Notes: generated by a model not told the origin, from the sequence alone. Shown: positions 1 through 8,220, numbered from the stretch's first letter. The stretch: DNA of 27,443 nt from an uncultured Geobacteraceae bacterium (GCA_937958075.1 CALFFB010000239.1:1-27443); one strand, 5' to 3'. Numbers and translations are program-made.

Positions 1-77
1 CGGCGACAGTCGAACGGCCATGGACGGCGCAAAGTGTCCCTTGGAATGGGAATCCAAACCCTGTGCTGAATAGTTAC
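1..77 (-). mobile_element. MITE-like repeat, copy 1 (cut off by the window edge)
   Basis: Read on the minus strand this begins GTAACTATTCAGCACAGGG and matches the first 77 bases of copy 3 (27244-27388) at 75 of 77 positions by hand alignment. The two differences lie in the inner palindrome arm. The remaining ~68 bases of a 145-bp element would lie left of base 1. Its end at base 77 directly abuts the metK stop codon (78-80). Nothing in it codes for protein. The duplication copy expected on the gene side is bases 78-85; its partner is outside the window, so the duplication is a prediction here. Confidence 0.85.
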
Positions 78-85
78 CTATAAAC
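78..85. repeat. Predicted 8-bp target duplication of repeat copy 1 (inner side)
   Basis: CTATAAAC (GTTTATAG on the minus strand) is the 8 bp next to the inner end of copy 1. By analogy with copies 2 and 3 it should be repeated at the outer end, outside the window. It contains the TAG stop of metK. It shares the 7-mer GTTTATA with the duplication of copy 2. Confidence 0.45.
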
Positions 86-1247
86 CGGCCCGTTCTTTCA
101 GGGACGCAATCCGGTCGGTTTTTTCCCAGGTAAAGTCGGGAAGTTCCCGGCCGAAATGGCCATAGGCCGCCGTCTGCCGATAAATGGGCCGCAGCAGATC
201 CAGCTGCTGAATGATCGCGGCGGGGCGCATGTCAAACTCCTCCTTGACGATCTCGGCGATGCGGTTGGAGGGGACTTTTCCGGTACCGAAACTGTTGATC
301 ATGATGGATACCGGATCGGCAACACCGATGGCATAGGCCAACTGCACCTCACACTTGCGGGCCAGCCCGGCAGCGACAATATTCTTGGCGATATAGCGCG
401 CCATGTAGGAAGCGCTGCGGTCCACCTTGCTCGGGTCCTTGCCGCTGAATGCGCCACCGCCGTGGGAACCCTGACCGCCGTAGGTATCAACGATAATCTT
501 GCGCCCCGTCAGGCCGCAATCCCCCATGGGCCCACCGATAACAAACCGGCCTGTCGGATTGATCAGGTAGCGGGTTTTGTTGTCAAGCAGTTCCGCCGGC
601 AGATTGGGCTTGATCACCTCTTCGAGGACCGCTTCGGTGAGCTGCTCATAACTTACTTCAGGCGTATGCTGTGTCGACAGCACCACCGTATCGATGCGGG
701 TCGGCTTATCATCCAGGTACTGAACCGAGACCTGGGATTTGCTGTCCGGACGTAAAAACGGCAGACGGCCGCTTTTTCTGACGTCAGCCAGCTTCTGGGT
801 CAAACGATGGGCGAACATGATGGGCATCGGCATCAGCTCAGGCGTGTCGTCACAGGCAAAACCGAACATCAGTCCCTGATCACCGGCCCCCTGGTCCTTG
901 AACAGCCCTTCTCCCTCCGTGACCCCCTGGGCAATATCGGGCGACTGTTGATCGATAGAGGTCAGGACGGCACAGGTTTCAAAGTCGAACCCCATGGACG
1001 AATCGTTGTAGCCGATCTCCTTGATGGTCTGGCGCACAATAGCCGGCAGGTCGGCATAGGCGGTGGTGGTAATTTCCCCGGCGATCATGGCCATGCCTGT
1101 TGTCACCAGCGTCTCACACGCCACCCTGGCCCGGGGATCCTGGCTTAAAATAGCGTCCAGTACAGCGTCGGATATCTGATCGGCAACCTTGTCCGGATGC
1201 CCCTCACTTACAGATTCAGACGTAAATAAAAAATCGGTCATTGCCAT
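78..1247 (-). CDS. metK: S-adenosylmethionine synthase
   Basis: Cytosolic enzyme that makes S-adenosylmethionine from methionine and ATP, releasing phosphate and pyrophosphate. The 389-residue length is normal for the family. Visible signatures are GHPDK (residues 16-20, ATP binding), GAGDQG (120-125) and the glycine-rich loop GGGAFSGKDPSKVDRSA (263-279). Two ATG codons lie two codons apart; the upstream one at 1247 is chosen because AGGAGG sits eight bases before it. The gene is separated from ptsI by 103 bases containing a possible promoter, so it may be transcribed on its own. A mobile-looking repeat begins immediately after its TAG stop. In relatives ahcY often follows metK, but the window ends before that can be seen. 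Confidence 0.98.
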   Translation of the reverse strand: MAMTDFLFTSESVSEGHPDKVADQISDAVLDAILSQDPRARVACETLVTTGMAMIAGEITTTAYADLPAIVRQTIKEIGYNDSSMGFDFETCAVLTSIDQQSPDIAQGVTEGEGLFKDQGAGDQGLMFGFACDDTPELMPMPIMFAHRLTQKLADVRKSGRLPFLRPDSKSQVSVQYLDDKPTRIDTVVLSTQHTPEVSYEQLTEAVLEEVIKPNLPAELLDNKTRYLINPTGRFVIGGPMGDCGLTGRKIIVDTYGGQGSHGGGAFSGKDPSKVDRSASYMARYIAKNIVAAGLARKCEVQLAYAIGVADPVSIMINSFGTGKVPSNRIAEIVKEEFDMRPAAIIQQLDLLRPIYRQTAAYGHFGRELPDFTWEKTDRIASLKERAGL

Positions 1248-1290
1248 CGGCTTTTCCTCCTGAATGTTGGCTTATTGGCGAACAGCACAC

Positions 1291-1317
1291 TTTATAATGA
1301 TTCGTAATCTGAGTCAA
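1291..1317 (-). promoter_or_regulatory. Candidate sigma-70 promoter for metK
   Basis: On the minus strand TTGACT (1317-1312) is followed after 15 bases by TATAAA (1296-1291), about 44 bases before the metK start. The -35 and -10 hexamers are good but the spacer is short, so this is a moderate call. I saw no recognisable SAM riboswitch in the 103-base gap. Confidence 0.4.
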
Positions 1318-1350
1318 ACGACAGATAGCGGCTGAAGATTTTCTGAACAG

Positions 1351-3138
1351 TTAAAGAACCGGCTGTGAAAAAATTTCCGGCAGCAGCGTCCGCATCTGCT
1401 GATCGATGGTGTTGGCAATCTCTTTGCTGACGGACTGCTGCAACAACTGCCCCACGAGTTCTTCCCCCTGCTGTTTGGATACATGACGCAGCACCCGCTT
1501 GACCCGGGGAATGCAGGAGGGGTTCATGGACATCTCATCAAAGCCCAGTCCGACAATCATCAGGGTATACAGCGGCTCACCGGCCATTTCCCCACAGATG
1601 CAAACGGGAATGCCGGCAGCGTGGGCGGCGTCACACACCTGTTTCAGGGCGCGCAGGATCGCGGGGTGAAAGGGATCATACAGGTAGGCAACATGTTCGT
1701 TGCCGCGGTCGACGGCGAGAAAGTACTGAATCAGATCATTGGTACCAACGGAAAAGAAATCGACCTCCCGCGCCAGAAAGGGCGCGATCATTACTGCTGC
1801 CGGGGTCTCGATCATGATACCGACCTGTACATCAGCAGCGAAAGCAATTCCTTCCCCGGTCAGCTCATCGGCCACCTCGCGCAGCAACCGCTTGCAGGCT
1901 CTGATCTCAGCGACACCGGTCACCATGGGAAACAGGATGCGGATCTGGCCGCAGGCCGAAGCCCGCAGAATCGCCCGCAACTGCACCCTGAACAGCTGCT
2001 CTTCGCGCAGGGAAAAACGAATGGCGCGCAGGCCCATGGCGGGATTGGCCTCGTCAGCGAGGTTCAATCCCGAAACAAACTTGTCACCACCAATGTCCAG
2101 GGTACGGATAGTGACCGGTTGTCCAGGCATTTTGTTGAGGGCGTGGCAATAGGCCTTGAACTGTTCTTCTTCGGTAGGCGGGACCTTGCGTCCGAGGTAG
2201 AGAAACTCGGTGCGAAACAGGCCGATCCCTTCGGCGGCATGCTTGTGGGCCAGGTCAAACTCACTGGCCATTTCCAGATTGCCGCGAATGGCCAGGGCGA
2301 AACCGTCGGTGGTGACCGCCGCCAGATCACGGTACTGCTCCAGTTCCTGCTCCAGCTGCTGGTAGCGTTCTTTTCTCCGGCGGTATTCGTCGATGGTCCG
2401 GGATGATGGATTGAGAATAACTATGCCCGTTGTGCCATCGATAATGATGGGCATATTGTCTTCAACCAGTGAAGTCACCGTATCCAGACCGACCACAGCC
2501 GGGATATTGAGGGAGCGTGCCAGGATGGCGGTATGGGATGTCTTTCCGCCCTTGTCGGTCACAAAACCGTAGATGGTCGTCCGATCCATCTGCATGGTTT
2601 CCGCCGGGGACAGATCATGGGCCACGATCAGGGCGTCTTTACGGGTCCGGCGCAGGGAGCGCTCACCGGCGCCGCACAAAATCCGCAACAGCCGTTCGCC
2701 GACAGCGTCGACATCCGACTGCCGTTCACGCAGATAATCATCTTCTATCTCGTCGAACAGGCCGCGCAATTTACGCAGCACCTGCTTCAGGGCGCTCTCG
2801 GCGTTGAAGCGCTGATGGATCAGTTCCTGCGTTTCCTTGATGAGCATGTCATCTTCAAGGATCAACAGATGGGTATCGAGGATATAAAGGTGCTCCCGCA
2901 GGTGCTGCTGATCAGAGACGCGCTTCTTGATCCGGCGCAGCTGAGTTACCGCTTCATCAACCGCCTGCTCAAAACGCTCCAGTTCGGCCGCTATTTCCGT
3001 CTCTTCAACAAAGGCTTCATAAACGGGATAGCGCTGATCGATGAGGCTGACATGCCCGATGGCGATGCCGGAAGACACCCCGATACCGACCAGGTAGGTA
3101 TCCTTGTCACATTTAATCTTCGCCAAAACCATCCTCAA
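1351..3138 (-). CDS. ptsI: Phosphoenolpyruvate-protein phosphotransferase (PTS enzyme I)
   Basis: Cytosolic first enzyme of the phosphotransferase system; it takes phosphate from phosphoenolpyruvate and passes it to HPr. The 595 residues contain the swivelling phosphohistidine motif GGKTSHTAI (197-205, active His202), the PEP-binding barrel with FRTEFLYLGR (near 308-317) and GTNDL (465-469), and the conserved catalytic Cys515 in CICGEMAG. There is no N-terminal GAF domain, so this is the sugar-type EI and not the nitrogen-type PtsP. The start is uncertain: a TTG at 3138 and an ATG at 3132 are both possible, and each overlaps the end of ptsH by about 20-26 bases, which suggests translational coupling. 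It is the last gene of the PTS cluster. Confidence 0.95.
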   Translation of the reverse strand: MRMVLAKIKCDKDTYLVGIGVSSGIAIGHVSLIDQRYPVYEAFVEETEIAAELERFEQAVDEAVTQLRRIKKRVSDQQHLREHLYILDTHLLILEDDMLIKETQELIHQRFNAESALKQVLRKLRGLFDEIEDDYLRERQSDVDAVGERLLRILCGAGERSLRRTRKDALIVAHDLSPAETMQMDRTTIYGFVTDKGGKTSHTAILARSLNIPAVVGLDTVTSLVEDNMPIIIDGTTGIVILNPSSRTIDEYRRRKERYQQLEQELEQYRDLAAVTTDGFALAIRGNLEMASEFDLAHKHAAEGIGLFRTEFLYLGRKVPPTEEEQFKAYCHALNKMPGQPVTIRTLDIGGDKFVSGLNLADEANPAMGLRAIRFSLREEQLFRVQLRAILRASACGQIRILFPMVTGVAEIRACKRLLREVADELTGEGIAFAADVQVGIMIETPAAVMIAPFLAREVDFFSVGTNDLIQYFLAVDRGNEHVAYLYDPFHPAILRALKQVCDAAHAAGIPVCICGEMAGEPLYTLMIVGLGFDEMSMNPSCIPRVKRVLRHVSKQQGEELVGQLLQQSVSKEIANTIDQQMRTLLPEIFSQPVL

Positions 3139-3379
3139 TCAGTTCTGCCAGCACCTGCATGGCCTGCTCCTCATCAACCCCGGCCGTGGTAACCTCAATC
3201 GCAGTGCCCTGGGGCGCGGCCAGCAGCAGAATTCCCATGATACTCTTGCCGTTGACTTCGATGTCTTCTTTTTTCAGGGTCACCTCGCAGCTGAAACGAC
3301 TGGCTGTCTTGACCAGCTGCGCTGCCGCTCTGGCATGGAGCCCGAGACGATTAATAATCTGAAATGTTTGTTTCTGCAT
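3113..3379 (-). CDS. ptsH: HPr phosphocarrier protein
   Basis: Small cytosolic phosphocarrier between EI and the IIA proteins. The 88-residue protein starts at ATG 3379 (MQKQTF). It carries the catalytic His15 in GLHARAA and the regulatory Ser46 in NGKSIMGIL, both at canonical positions. Ser46 is the target of HPr kinase, which is encoded in the same cluster. The reading frame is open further upstream, but that extension runs back through the end of the IID gene and is not part of HPr. A weak ribosome site (GAGAG) lies about 11 bases before the start. It follows the IID gene by 14 bases and overlaps ptsI. Confidence 0.96.
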   Translation of the reverse strand: MQKQTFQIINRLGLHARAAAQLVKTASRFSCEVTLKKEDIEVNGKSIMGILLLAAPQGTAIEVTTAGVDEEQAMQVLAELIEDGFGED

Positions 3380-3393
3380 GATGTTTTTATCTC

Positions 3394-4167
3394 TCAAAAA
3401 CCAAGAACAAGGGCCAGATCGGCCCAGAACATACCGACCATAACAATTGTCAGGCAGGTCAGAAATACCAGCAACAGGGTCGACAATCCCTTGCGCGCCC
3501 CCAGGCCCAGAAGAATCATCGGCAGCAGAACCAGCAGACCAAGCCACCCCGGCGGTTCATGGGGGTCAAGATGGGTAAAGACAAGAAACGCGCAAAAACC
3601 GCCCAGAACAACAACAGCCGCCTCTTTCAGGTGAATTGCCCAGTCTGCCAGGTTATGGTTCTGGATAAATTCCACGGACTGCAACCCCTGGCGATAGCCC
3701 CGTTGAAAAAAAACAATCCGGAACCACAAGGGCACAAGGTTATAGAACACCAGAAAGATAAGGGGCGCCCACACAATCCCCTTGACGGCAAAAAACAGGG
3801 CGACACCAGCCGCCAAAGGCCGCAACCCGCCCCAGAACAGAGCGTCCCCAATGGCGGCATAGGGAGCAGCCACCATCTCTTTAAACTCAGCAATATCGAT
3901 GGTCTGACTGTCGCCGCTGCGTGCGTTTTCTTCTTCCAGCTTGAGAACCGCCCCGGCAACCATGGGCGCAAGATAGGGGTGGGTGTTGAAATAACCGGTA
4001 TAGCGGCGACTGATGGCAGGAATCTGGTCCTCCGGATAGAGTTTTTTCAATCCCGGCAGCAGCGCAAAGAAAAAACCAAGCCCCTGCAGTCGCTGATAGC
4101 TCCAGCTTGTCTGCAGCAGCAGCAAGCGGAACCAGATGTGGACACGGGTCTGCCAGGGAATCGTCAT
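3394..4167 (-). CDS. PTS mannose/fructose/sorbose-family IID component
   Basis: Integral membrane subunit that pairs with IIC to move the substrate through the inner membrane. From ATG 4167 it is 257 residues beginning MTIPWQTRVHIWFRLLLLQ, close to the usual IID length. The C-terminal part has hydrophobic segments, and the motif TSWSYQRLQGLGF near the N terminus is typical of the family. An alternative GTG start at 4173 lies in the IIC stop region. The frame stays open far upstream, but that part is a shadow of the IIC gene and is excluded. The substrate cannot be read from the sequence. Confidence 0.88.
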   Translation of the reverse strand: MTIPWQTRVHIWFRLLLLQTSWSYQRLQGLGFFFALLPGLKKLYPEDQIPAISRRYTGYFNTHPYLAPMVAGAVLKLEEENARSGDSQTIDIAEFKEMVAAPYAAIGDALFWGGLRPLAAGVALFFAVKGIVWAPLIFLVFYNLVPLWFRIVFFQRGYRQGLQSVEFIQNHNLADWAIHLKEAAVVVLGGFCAFLVFTHLDPHEPPGWLGLLVLLPMILLGLGARKGLSTLLLVFLTCLTIVMVGMFWADLALVLGF

Positions 4168-4169
4168 CG

Positions 4170-4862
4170 TCACACCAGCCATAGCAACAGGAAAGCCATG
4201 CCGAAAGCCGCACAGAACAGGGTGATTGCCCGGCTGACATTGATGGAGCCAAGGATCATGGCAACGCCGATCAGCGGCAGGGCCAGCTGCAGGGCTTCCG
4301 CCGACAGGGACACGGGGTTCTGAACCAGGGGCCAGATATGGGGGACAGCAAGGAGCCCGCCGGCGACAATCGCACCATAGGTCAACAGAGACGACAGGGC
4401 AAAACTGAGCATGCCACGCAGATGCTGCCATTGTGCCTGGCCCATCTTCCCCTGTTCGATCGCCTGCTCGACCAGGCCCGGCAGGCGTCCGTTATAGAGT
4501 CGGGCACGGTGCTCAAAAAACTGGCCGACCTTGCCCAGGGGGAATGCGACAAGCAGGCAGACCAGCGTCATTGTCAGGGTCATGGCATCAAGGTGCCGGC
4601 CCATCACCACCGCCAACACGCTGGCGCCGATGGCGACCTGGGTATCATCGGGCGGAACCGCCGCACCGACAGGCAATCGTGCCAACCAGAGAAGTTCAAC
4701 CATCACCCCGATCTGCAGACCGATGAGGGGTTCTCCCAGCAACAGGGCCGTGACCGGTGCCGCGACAACAGGTCGTGAGATCAGCACCTGAAATACGGCA
4801 ATGCGATCCAGACCGCACACCAGGGCCATGAAGGCACCCGTTAACAACGCCAGGGGGGTCAC
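4170..4862 (-). CDS. PTS mannose/fructose/sorbose-family IIC component
   Basis: Inner-membrane transport subunit, 230 residues, almost entirely hydrophobic with several membrane spans. It has the family-typical segment around EPLIGLQIGVMVELLWL (residues ~44-60) and the following loop VGAAVPPDDTQVAIG. The start is GTG at 4862, which overlaps the IIB stop as GTGA; AAGGAG stands five bases upstream, inside the IIB gene. It overlaps or abuts IID at its other end. Together with IIA, IIB and IID it forms a full Man-family enzyme II. The sugar is unknown and no catabolic gene is nearby. Confidence 0.9.
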   Translation of the reverse strand: MTPLALLTGAFMALVCGLDRIAVFQVLISRPVVAAPVTALLLGEPLIGLQIGVMVELLWLARLPVGAAVPPDDTQVAIGASVLAVVMGRHLDAMTLTMTLVCLLVAFPLGKVGQFFEHRARLYNGRLPGLVEQAIEQGKMGQAQWQHLRGMLSFALSSLLTYGAIVAGGLLAVPHIWPLVQNPVSLSAEALQLALPLIGVAMILGSINVSRAITLFCAAFGMAFLLLWLV

Positions 4863-5353
4863 TCCATCTCCTTGACGTTGGGAATCAGCTTGCGCCAGGG
4901 GCGCTCGGTATCTGCCGGAATGCAGCGGGCGGTAATGACCACCCCCGCCTGCTCCAGCATTTCCAGGTCATCCAGATCCCTGGCATCCAGAAAAACCGTA
5001 CAACTGAATCGCGCTTTGCCGGCATCGGCATGCAGGTTACCGAGATTCAGCTGTTCATACGCCAACCCCCGGCGATAGGCGCGCAGGGCATCCGCCGTTG
5101 TCCCGAACAGCAGCAGCACGCGATAGGCATCCAGATCGGTGGCCTGCAACAGGCGCACGGCCTCGTCGACAGTGTAGATTTCAACCCGCATCCGGCTCGG
5201 CACCGACGCCTTCATCATCAATTGCTTCAAGGGGTTGCTGGCTATGGCGTCATTGGCGACGACAATGCAGTTCGCCTGCACAAAAGGAACCCAGGACTCC
5301 AGCACCTGCCCGTGAATCAAACGATTATCGACGCGAATCAAAACAAGGTTCAT
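4859..5353 (-). CDS. PTS mannose/fructose/sorbose-family IIB component
   Basis: Cytosolic or membrane-associated phosphocarrier that receives phosphate from IIA on a histidine and passes it to the incoming sugar. The 164-residue protein has the signature VDNRLIHGQV at its N terminus, placing the active His at residue 14, and has the normal length for a stand-alone IIB. It starts at ATG 5353, 27 bases after the IIA stop, and ends with a 4-base overlap into IIC. All residues needed for phosphotransfer are present, so I see no sign that the relay is broken at this step. Confidence 0.93.
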   Translation of the reverse strand: MNLVLIRVDNRLIHGQVLESWVPFVQANCIVVANDAIASNPLKQLMMKASVPSRMRVEIYTVDEAVRLLQATDLDAYRVLLLFGTTADALRAYRRGLAYEQLNLGNLHADAGKARFSCTVFLDARDLDDLEMLEQAGVVITARCIPADTERPWRKLIPNVKEME

Positions 5354-5380
5354 GGCAGCTCAAAACTTCCGGCAAAAAAA

Positions 5381-5779
5381 TTACGACAACAGATCCAAAG
5401 GACGGACAATAGCTGTCCGGGTGTACTCTTTAAGCATCAGGGTCAATTCTTCCAGACTGTGGCTGGTCCTGGCACCTGAGCATTTCAGCAACATCGGCAG
5501 GTTCACCCCGGCGAGGATCTCCACCCTCCCCTTCTGCAACAGCTCGGCACTGATATTGGTCGGCGTACCACCAAAAAGATCGGTCAGAATCAGCACCCCC
5601 TCGCCGTCGGCACCGGTCGCCTCGACGGCAGCGACAACCCGGCGCCGGGCCTCATCAACGGATGTCTCCTGTTCAATATTGACGGTCTGCAGCGCCGGTT
5701 GCGGCCCCAGGATCAATTCCGCGGCGCGGCGCAGTTCCTCCGCCAACCGGGCATGGGTAACAATGACCACACCAATCAT
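5381..5779 (-). CDS. PTS mannose/fructose/sorbose-family IIA component
   Basis: Cytosolic phosphocarrier that takes phosphate from HPr. The 132-residue protein begins MIGVVIVTHARLAEEL, placing the phosphorylated His at residue 9, and contains the family motif LTDLFGGTPTN (near 65-75). It is a separate IIA domain, not fused to IIB as in E. coli ManX. Its start overlaps the rapZ stop by four bases (ATGA), so rapZ and the PTS genes are probably translated in a coupled way. Confidence 0.94.
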   Translation of the reverse strand: MIGVVIVTHARLAEELRRAAELILGPQPALQTVNIEQETSVDEARRRVVAAVEATGADGEGVLILTDLFGGTPTNISAELLQKGRVEILAGVNLPMLLKCSGARTSHSLEELTLMLKEYTRTAIVRPLDLLS

Positions 5780-6642
5780 ACGTTCCCCTTGTCGATATCA
5801 CGATGACTGACCTGCAGAACCACCTCGGTATCGGGAAAATTGTGATACAGGTCCTCGGCGATGGTCACACTGCGATGGCGGCCGCCGGTACAACCGAAGG
5901 CGATGGTCAGGTAGCTCTTCCCCTCTTTACGATACAGGGGGAGCAAAAAGGTGAGCAGACGAACCAGGTGCTGACGAAACTCAGCGCAGACCGGCTGCTC
6001 CAGAACGTAACGCTGCAATACGGCATCCCGCCCGGTGAGGGGCCGCAGTTCGTCAATATAGTGGGGGTTGGGGAGAAAACGCACATCAAACACCAGATCC
6101 GCTGCCGGCGGCAGTCCGTAACGATAGCCGAAGGACTCCAGATTGATGATCAGCCGCGCCTGATGCTCTTCGCCGATATAATCCAGAACCACATCGCGCA
6201 GCTGGCGAACCGTCAGGTTGCTGCTGTCAAACACCCGTGTTGCCGCCTCCCGCAGCAGCTGCAGCTGCCGGCGCTCCCCCTCGATCCCCTCCTGTACCGT
6301 CGCCGCCAGGGACAGGGGATGGGAACGTCGAGTCTCCGAATAACGGCGTTGCAGAACATCATTGTCCGCATCGAAGAACAGAACCTCCAGGGCATAGCCT
6401 TCCTGCTGCAACTGCCTGAAGATCGGTTTGTGATCCGTCAGAAATTCGCGATTTCGTACATCGATAACCACGGCCACCGCGGTGTGGCGGCGCAGCTCCT
6501 GGCGCGCCCGCCGCATAAAGTCGGGGAGCATGACCAGGGGCAGATTATCGACAACGAAAAACCCCTGATCTTCAAGGGCTCTGGCCGCAGTACTCTTGCC
6601 GGAACCGGATATGCCGGTGATAATCAGAAGACGGCCGCTCAT
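5776..6642 (-). CDS. rapZ: RapZ-type nucleotide-binding protein (RNase adapter family)
   Basis: Member of the RapZ/YvcJ family, 288 residues, the usual length. The N-terminal P-loop domain has GISGSGKS (10-17) and a Walker B-like VLFFDAD (87-93). The C-terminal domain has the conserved GCTGGRHRS (250-258). In E. coli RapZ brings RNase E to the small RNA GlmZ and senses glucosamine-6-phosphate; in other bacteria the role is less clear, and I saw no GlmZ-like RNA here. It overlaps hprK upstream and the IIA gene downstream by four bases each, tying it to the PTS and possibly to amino-sugar supply for the cell envelope. Confidence 0.95.
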   Translation of the reverse strand: MSGRLLIITGISGSGKSTAARALEDQGFFVVDNLPLVMLPDFMRRARQELRRHTAVAVVIDVRNREFLTDHKPIFRQLQQEGYALEVLFFDADNDVLQRRYSETRRSHPLSLAATVQEGIEGERRQLQLLREAATRVFDSSNLTVRQLRDVVLDYIGEEHQARLIINLESFGYRYGLPPAADLVFDVRFLPNPHYIDELRPLTGRDAVLQRYVLEQPVCAEFRQHLVRLLTFLLPLYRKEGKSYLTIAFGCTGGRHRSVTIAEDLYHNFPDTEVVLQVSHRDIDKGNV

Positions 6643-7613
6643 TCCAGATCCTCGCCGATAATGGTATGGGCATGCAGCTGTGCCGCCACCGCCATCCGCT
6701 CCTCGAGGAGATTCTGAAATTCGCGCGCGCTGTGGTACCCCATTTCCTTGAGAAGCTGATTGCGCGCCGCCACCTCGACGATCATGCTGACATTGCGGCC
6801 GGGGGCGACAGGTATCTGCACATAGGGCAAAGTCACCCCGTGCAAGGTGTAGGTCTTGTCGTCCACGCCGTGGCGGTCATATTCAACCGTGTCATCCCAC
6901 TGCGTCAACTCGACAACGAGATCGATTTTCTTGCGTTCACGAATCGCCGCGACACCAAACAGGTGCTTGATATTCAAGATGCCGAGGCCGCGGATTTCCA
7001 TGTGGTAATGCTGCAGGTCGATCCCCTCTCCGAAGACCACGGACGGCAGCTTGAAGCGGGTTTTTATCACGTCATCGGCGACCAGGCGATGCCCGCGCAG
7101 AACCAGCTCCAGAGCGCACTCACTTTTGCCGATGCCGCTTTTCCCCTGGATCAGCACCCCGATGCCAAGCACGTCAACCAGTACGCCATGCAGGGTCGAG
7201 GTCGGCAGCAGGCGTTCTTCCAGGAAGCGGGTTACCAGGGAAATGAACTGTGAACTGAAAAGGGTGGTGCGCAGCAGTGGGGTTTTTGATTCATCCGCCG
7301 CCGCCAGCAGATAGTCAGGCACCTTCTGGTTCTTGGTGACCACCAGACAACACAGCTGATGGCCACACAACTGCTGTGCACGGTGACTCGCTTCCTGGCG
7401 GTCCATGGTTGCCAGAAAGCTCAGTTCCGTTGAACCGAGGACCTGCAGGCGATCGGGGTGGAGATTGGCGCTGTAACCGATGAGGGCCAGGCCCGGTTTC
7501 TGAATCCGCGGCATGGTCACCTGATTGTCGAGACCGTCCTGACCGGCCAGCAGCTCAAGCTCCAGACCGGCTTCCCGTTCCTCAAGAATGTCCCTGATGC
7601 TGAGTGTAGGCAT
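6639..7613 (-). CDS. hprK: HPr kinase/phosphorylase
   Basis: Bifunctional cytosolic enzyme that phosphorylates HPr on Ser46 and reverses the reaction. The 324-residue protein has an N-terminal MurF-like domain (about 1-130), the conserved LHG with His142, the P-loop GKSGIGKS (157-164) and the HprK signature MEIRGLGILNIKHLFG (205-220). Length is close to that of Gram-positive enzymes, so this is a full-length version and not the short alphaproteobacterial type. It starts at ATG 7613, 60 bases after ptsN, and overlaps rapZ by four bases. Its presence beside an HPr with an intact Ser46 implies active serine control. Confidence 0.96.
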   Translation of the reverse strand: MPTLSIRDILEEREAGLELELLAGQDGLDNQVTMPRIQKPGLALIGYSANLHPDRLQVLGSTELSFLATMDRQEASHRAQQLCGHQLCCLVVTKNQKVPDYLLAAADESKTPLLRTTLFSSQFISLVTRFLEERLLPTSTLHGVLVDVLGIGVLIQGKSGIGKSECALELVLRGHRLVADDVIKTRFKLPSVVFGEGIDLQHYHMEIRGLGILNIKHLFGVAAIRERKKIDLVVELTQWDDTVEYDRHGVDDKTYTLHGVTLPYVQIPVAPGRNVSMIVEVAARNQLLKEMGYHSAREFQNLLEERMAVAAQLHAHTIIGEDLE

Positions 7614-7673
7614 AGAATGACAACCAACCGGTTTAAAAGACAGACACAGGTGACGTTAACGAATCGCTGGCAA

Positions 7674-8138
7674 TCAGGTCAGGGAACCTTCTTCCGCAAG
7701 AATAATCCGATAAATCTCCGCGGCATCTGCAGCAGCAAGTATCTTCTTGCGCACTCCCGCGTCTTTCAGCAGCTTAGAGATGCGGGCCAGGGTCTTGAGA
7801 TGCTCTCCGACAGATCCTTCCGGGGCAATCAACAGAAAAAACAATTGCGCCAGCTGTCCATCCATGGACTCGAAGTCTATGCCGCTGCGGCTGCGCCCGA
7901 AGGCCAGCTGCAGTTGCGACAATCCTGAGAGCTTGCCGTGAGGAATGGCGACGCCGTGCCCGATACCGGTGCTGCCCAGTTTCTCCCGCTCGTTAAGAAC
8001 ATCGAGTACCCGGTCGCGATCAAGCTCGGGGGCCAGGACCATCAGGGTATCCGTCAGCTCTTCGAGCACAGCCGCCTTGTCGGTCGCTGCGAGTTCGGAT
8101 ATGACAGCCTGCGGATCTAAAAGTTCGGAAATTTTCAT
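7674..8138 (-). CDS. ptsN: Nitrogen-type PTS IIA protein (EIIA-Ntr)
   Basis: Regulatory phosphocarrier related to the fructose/mannitol IIA family; in other proteobacteria its phosphorylation state tunes potassium, nitrogen and envelope functions. The 154-residue protein has the active-site motif GVAIPHGKL with His67 and the typical LFFLLIAPEG (near 99-108). No nitrogen-type EI (GAF-containing PtsP) or dedicated NPr is in the window, so it may be phosphorylated by the EI and HPr encoded downstream; that is inference. A strong hairpin lies upstream, between hpf and this gene. Confidence 0.95.
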   Translation of the reverse strand: MKISELLDPQAVISELAATDKAAVLEELTDTLMVLAPELDRDRVLDVLNEREKLGSTGIGHGVAIPHGKLSGLSQLQLAFGRSRSGIDFESMDGQLAQLFFLLIAPEGSVGEHLKTLARISKLLKDAGVRKKILAAADAAEIYRIILAEEGSLT

Positions 8139-8170
8139 AGTGCCATCTTCACGTTGTGACCTGTCAAGAA

Positions 8171-8207
8171 TCCGGCAGATAGCGGTAACTTAGCGCTATC
8201 TGCCGGA
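8171..8207 (-). other. Strong RNA hairpin between hpf and ptsN
   Basis: A perfect 14-bp inverted repeat (8171-8184 with 8194-8207; arm TCCGGCAGATAGCG) encloses a 9-base loop. Transcribed on the minus strand it would fold very stably. It is followed only by UUCUUG, so it is at best a weak intrinsic terminator. A TTGACA (8167-8162) directly downstream resembles a -35 box, but I found no matching -10. Likely roles are attenuation or mRNA processing between hpf and ptsN. Confidence 0.6.
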
Positions 8208-8220
8208 TGGTGTGTTGGAG

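Noticed and set aside
156..755. Long plus-strand open frame opposite metK
   Set aside because: It is the antisense of a conserved gene with high GC; no family features or ribosome site.
3380..3547. N-terminal extension of HPr to 144 residues
   Set aside because: The extension is the end of the IID gene in another frame; HPr proteins begin at MQKQTF with His15 and Ser46 in canonical positions only from that start.
4168..4431. Extended N terminus of the IID protein
   Set aside because: The segment overlaps the IIC gene in another frame and is rich in Cys, Arg and Pro, unlike IID.
8139..8167. Promoter with TTGACA before ptsN
   Set aside because: At the right spacing the sequence is GGCACT, not a -10 box, and it lies too close to the start codon.
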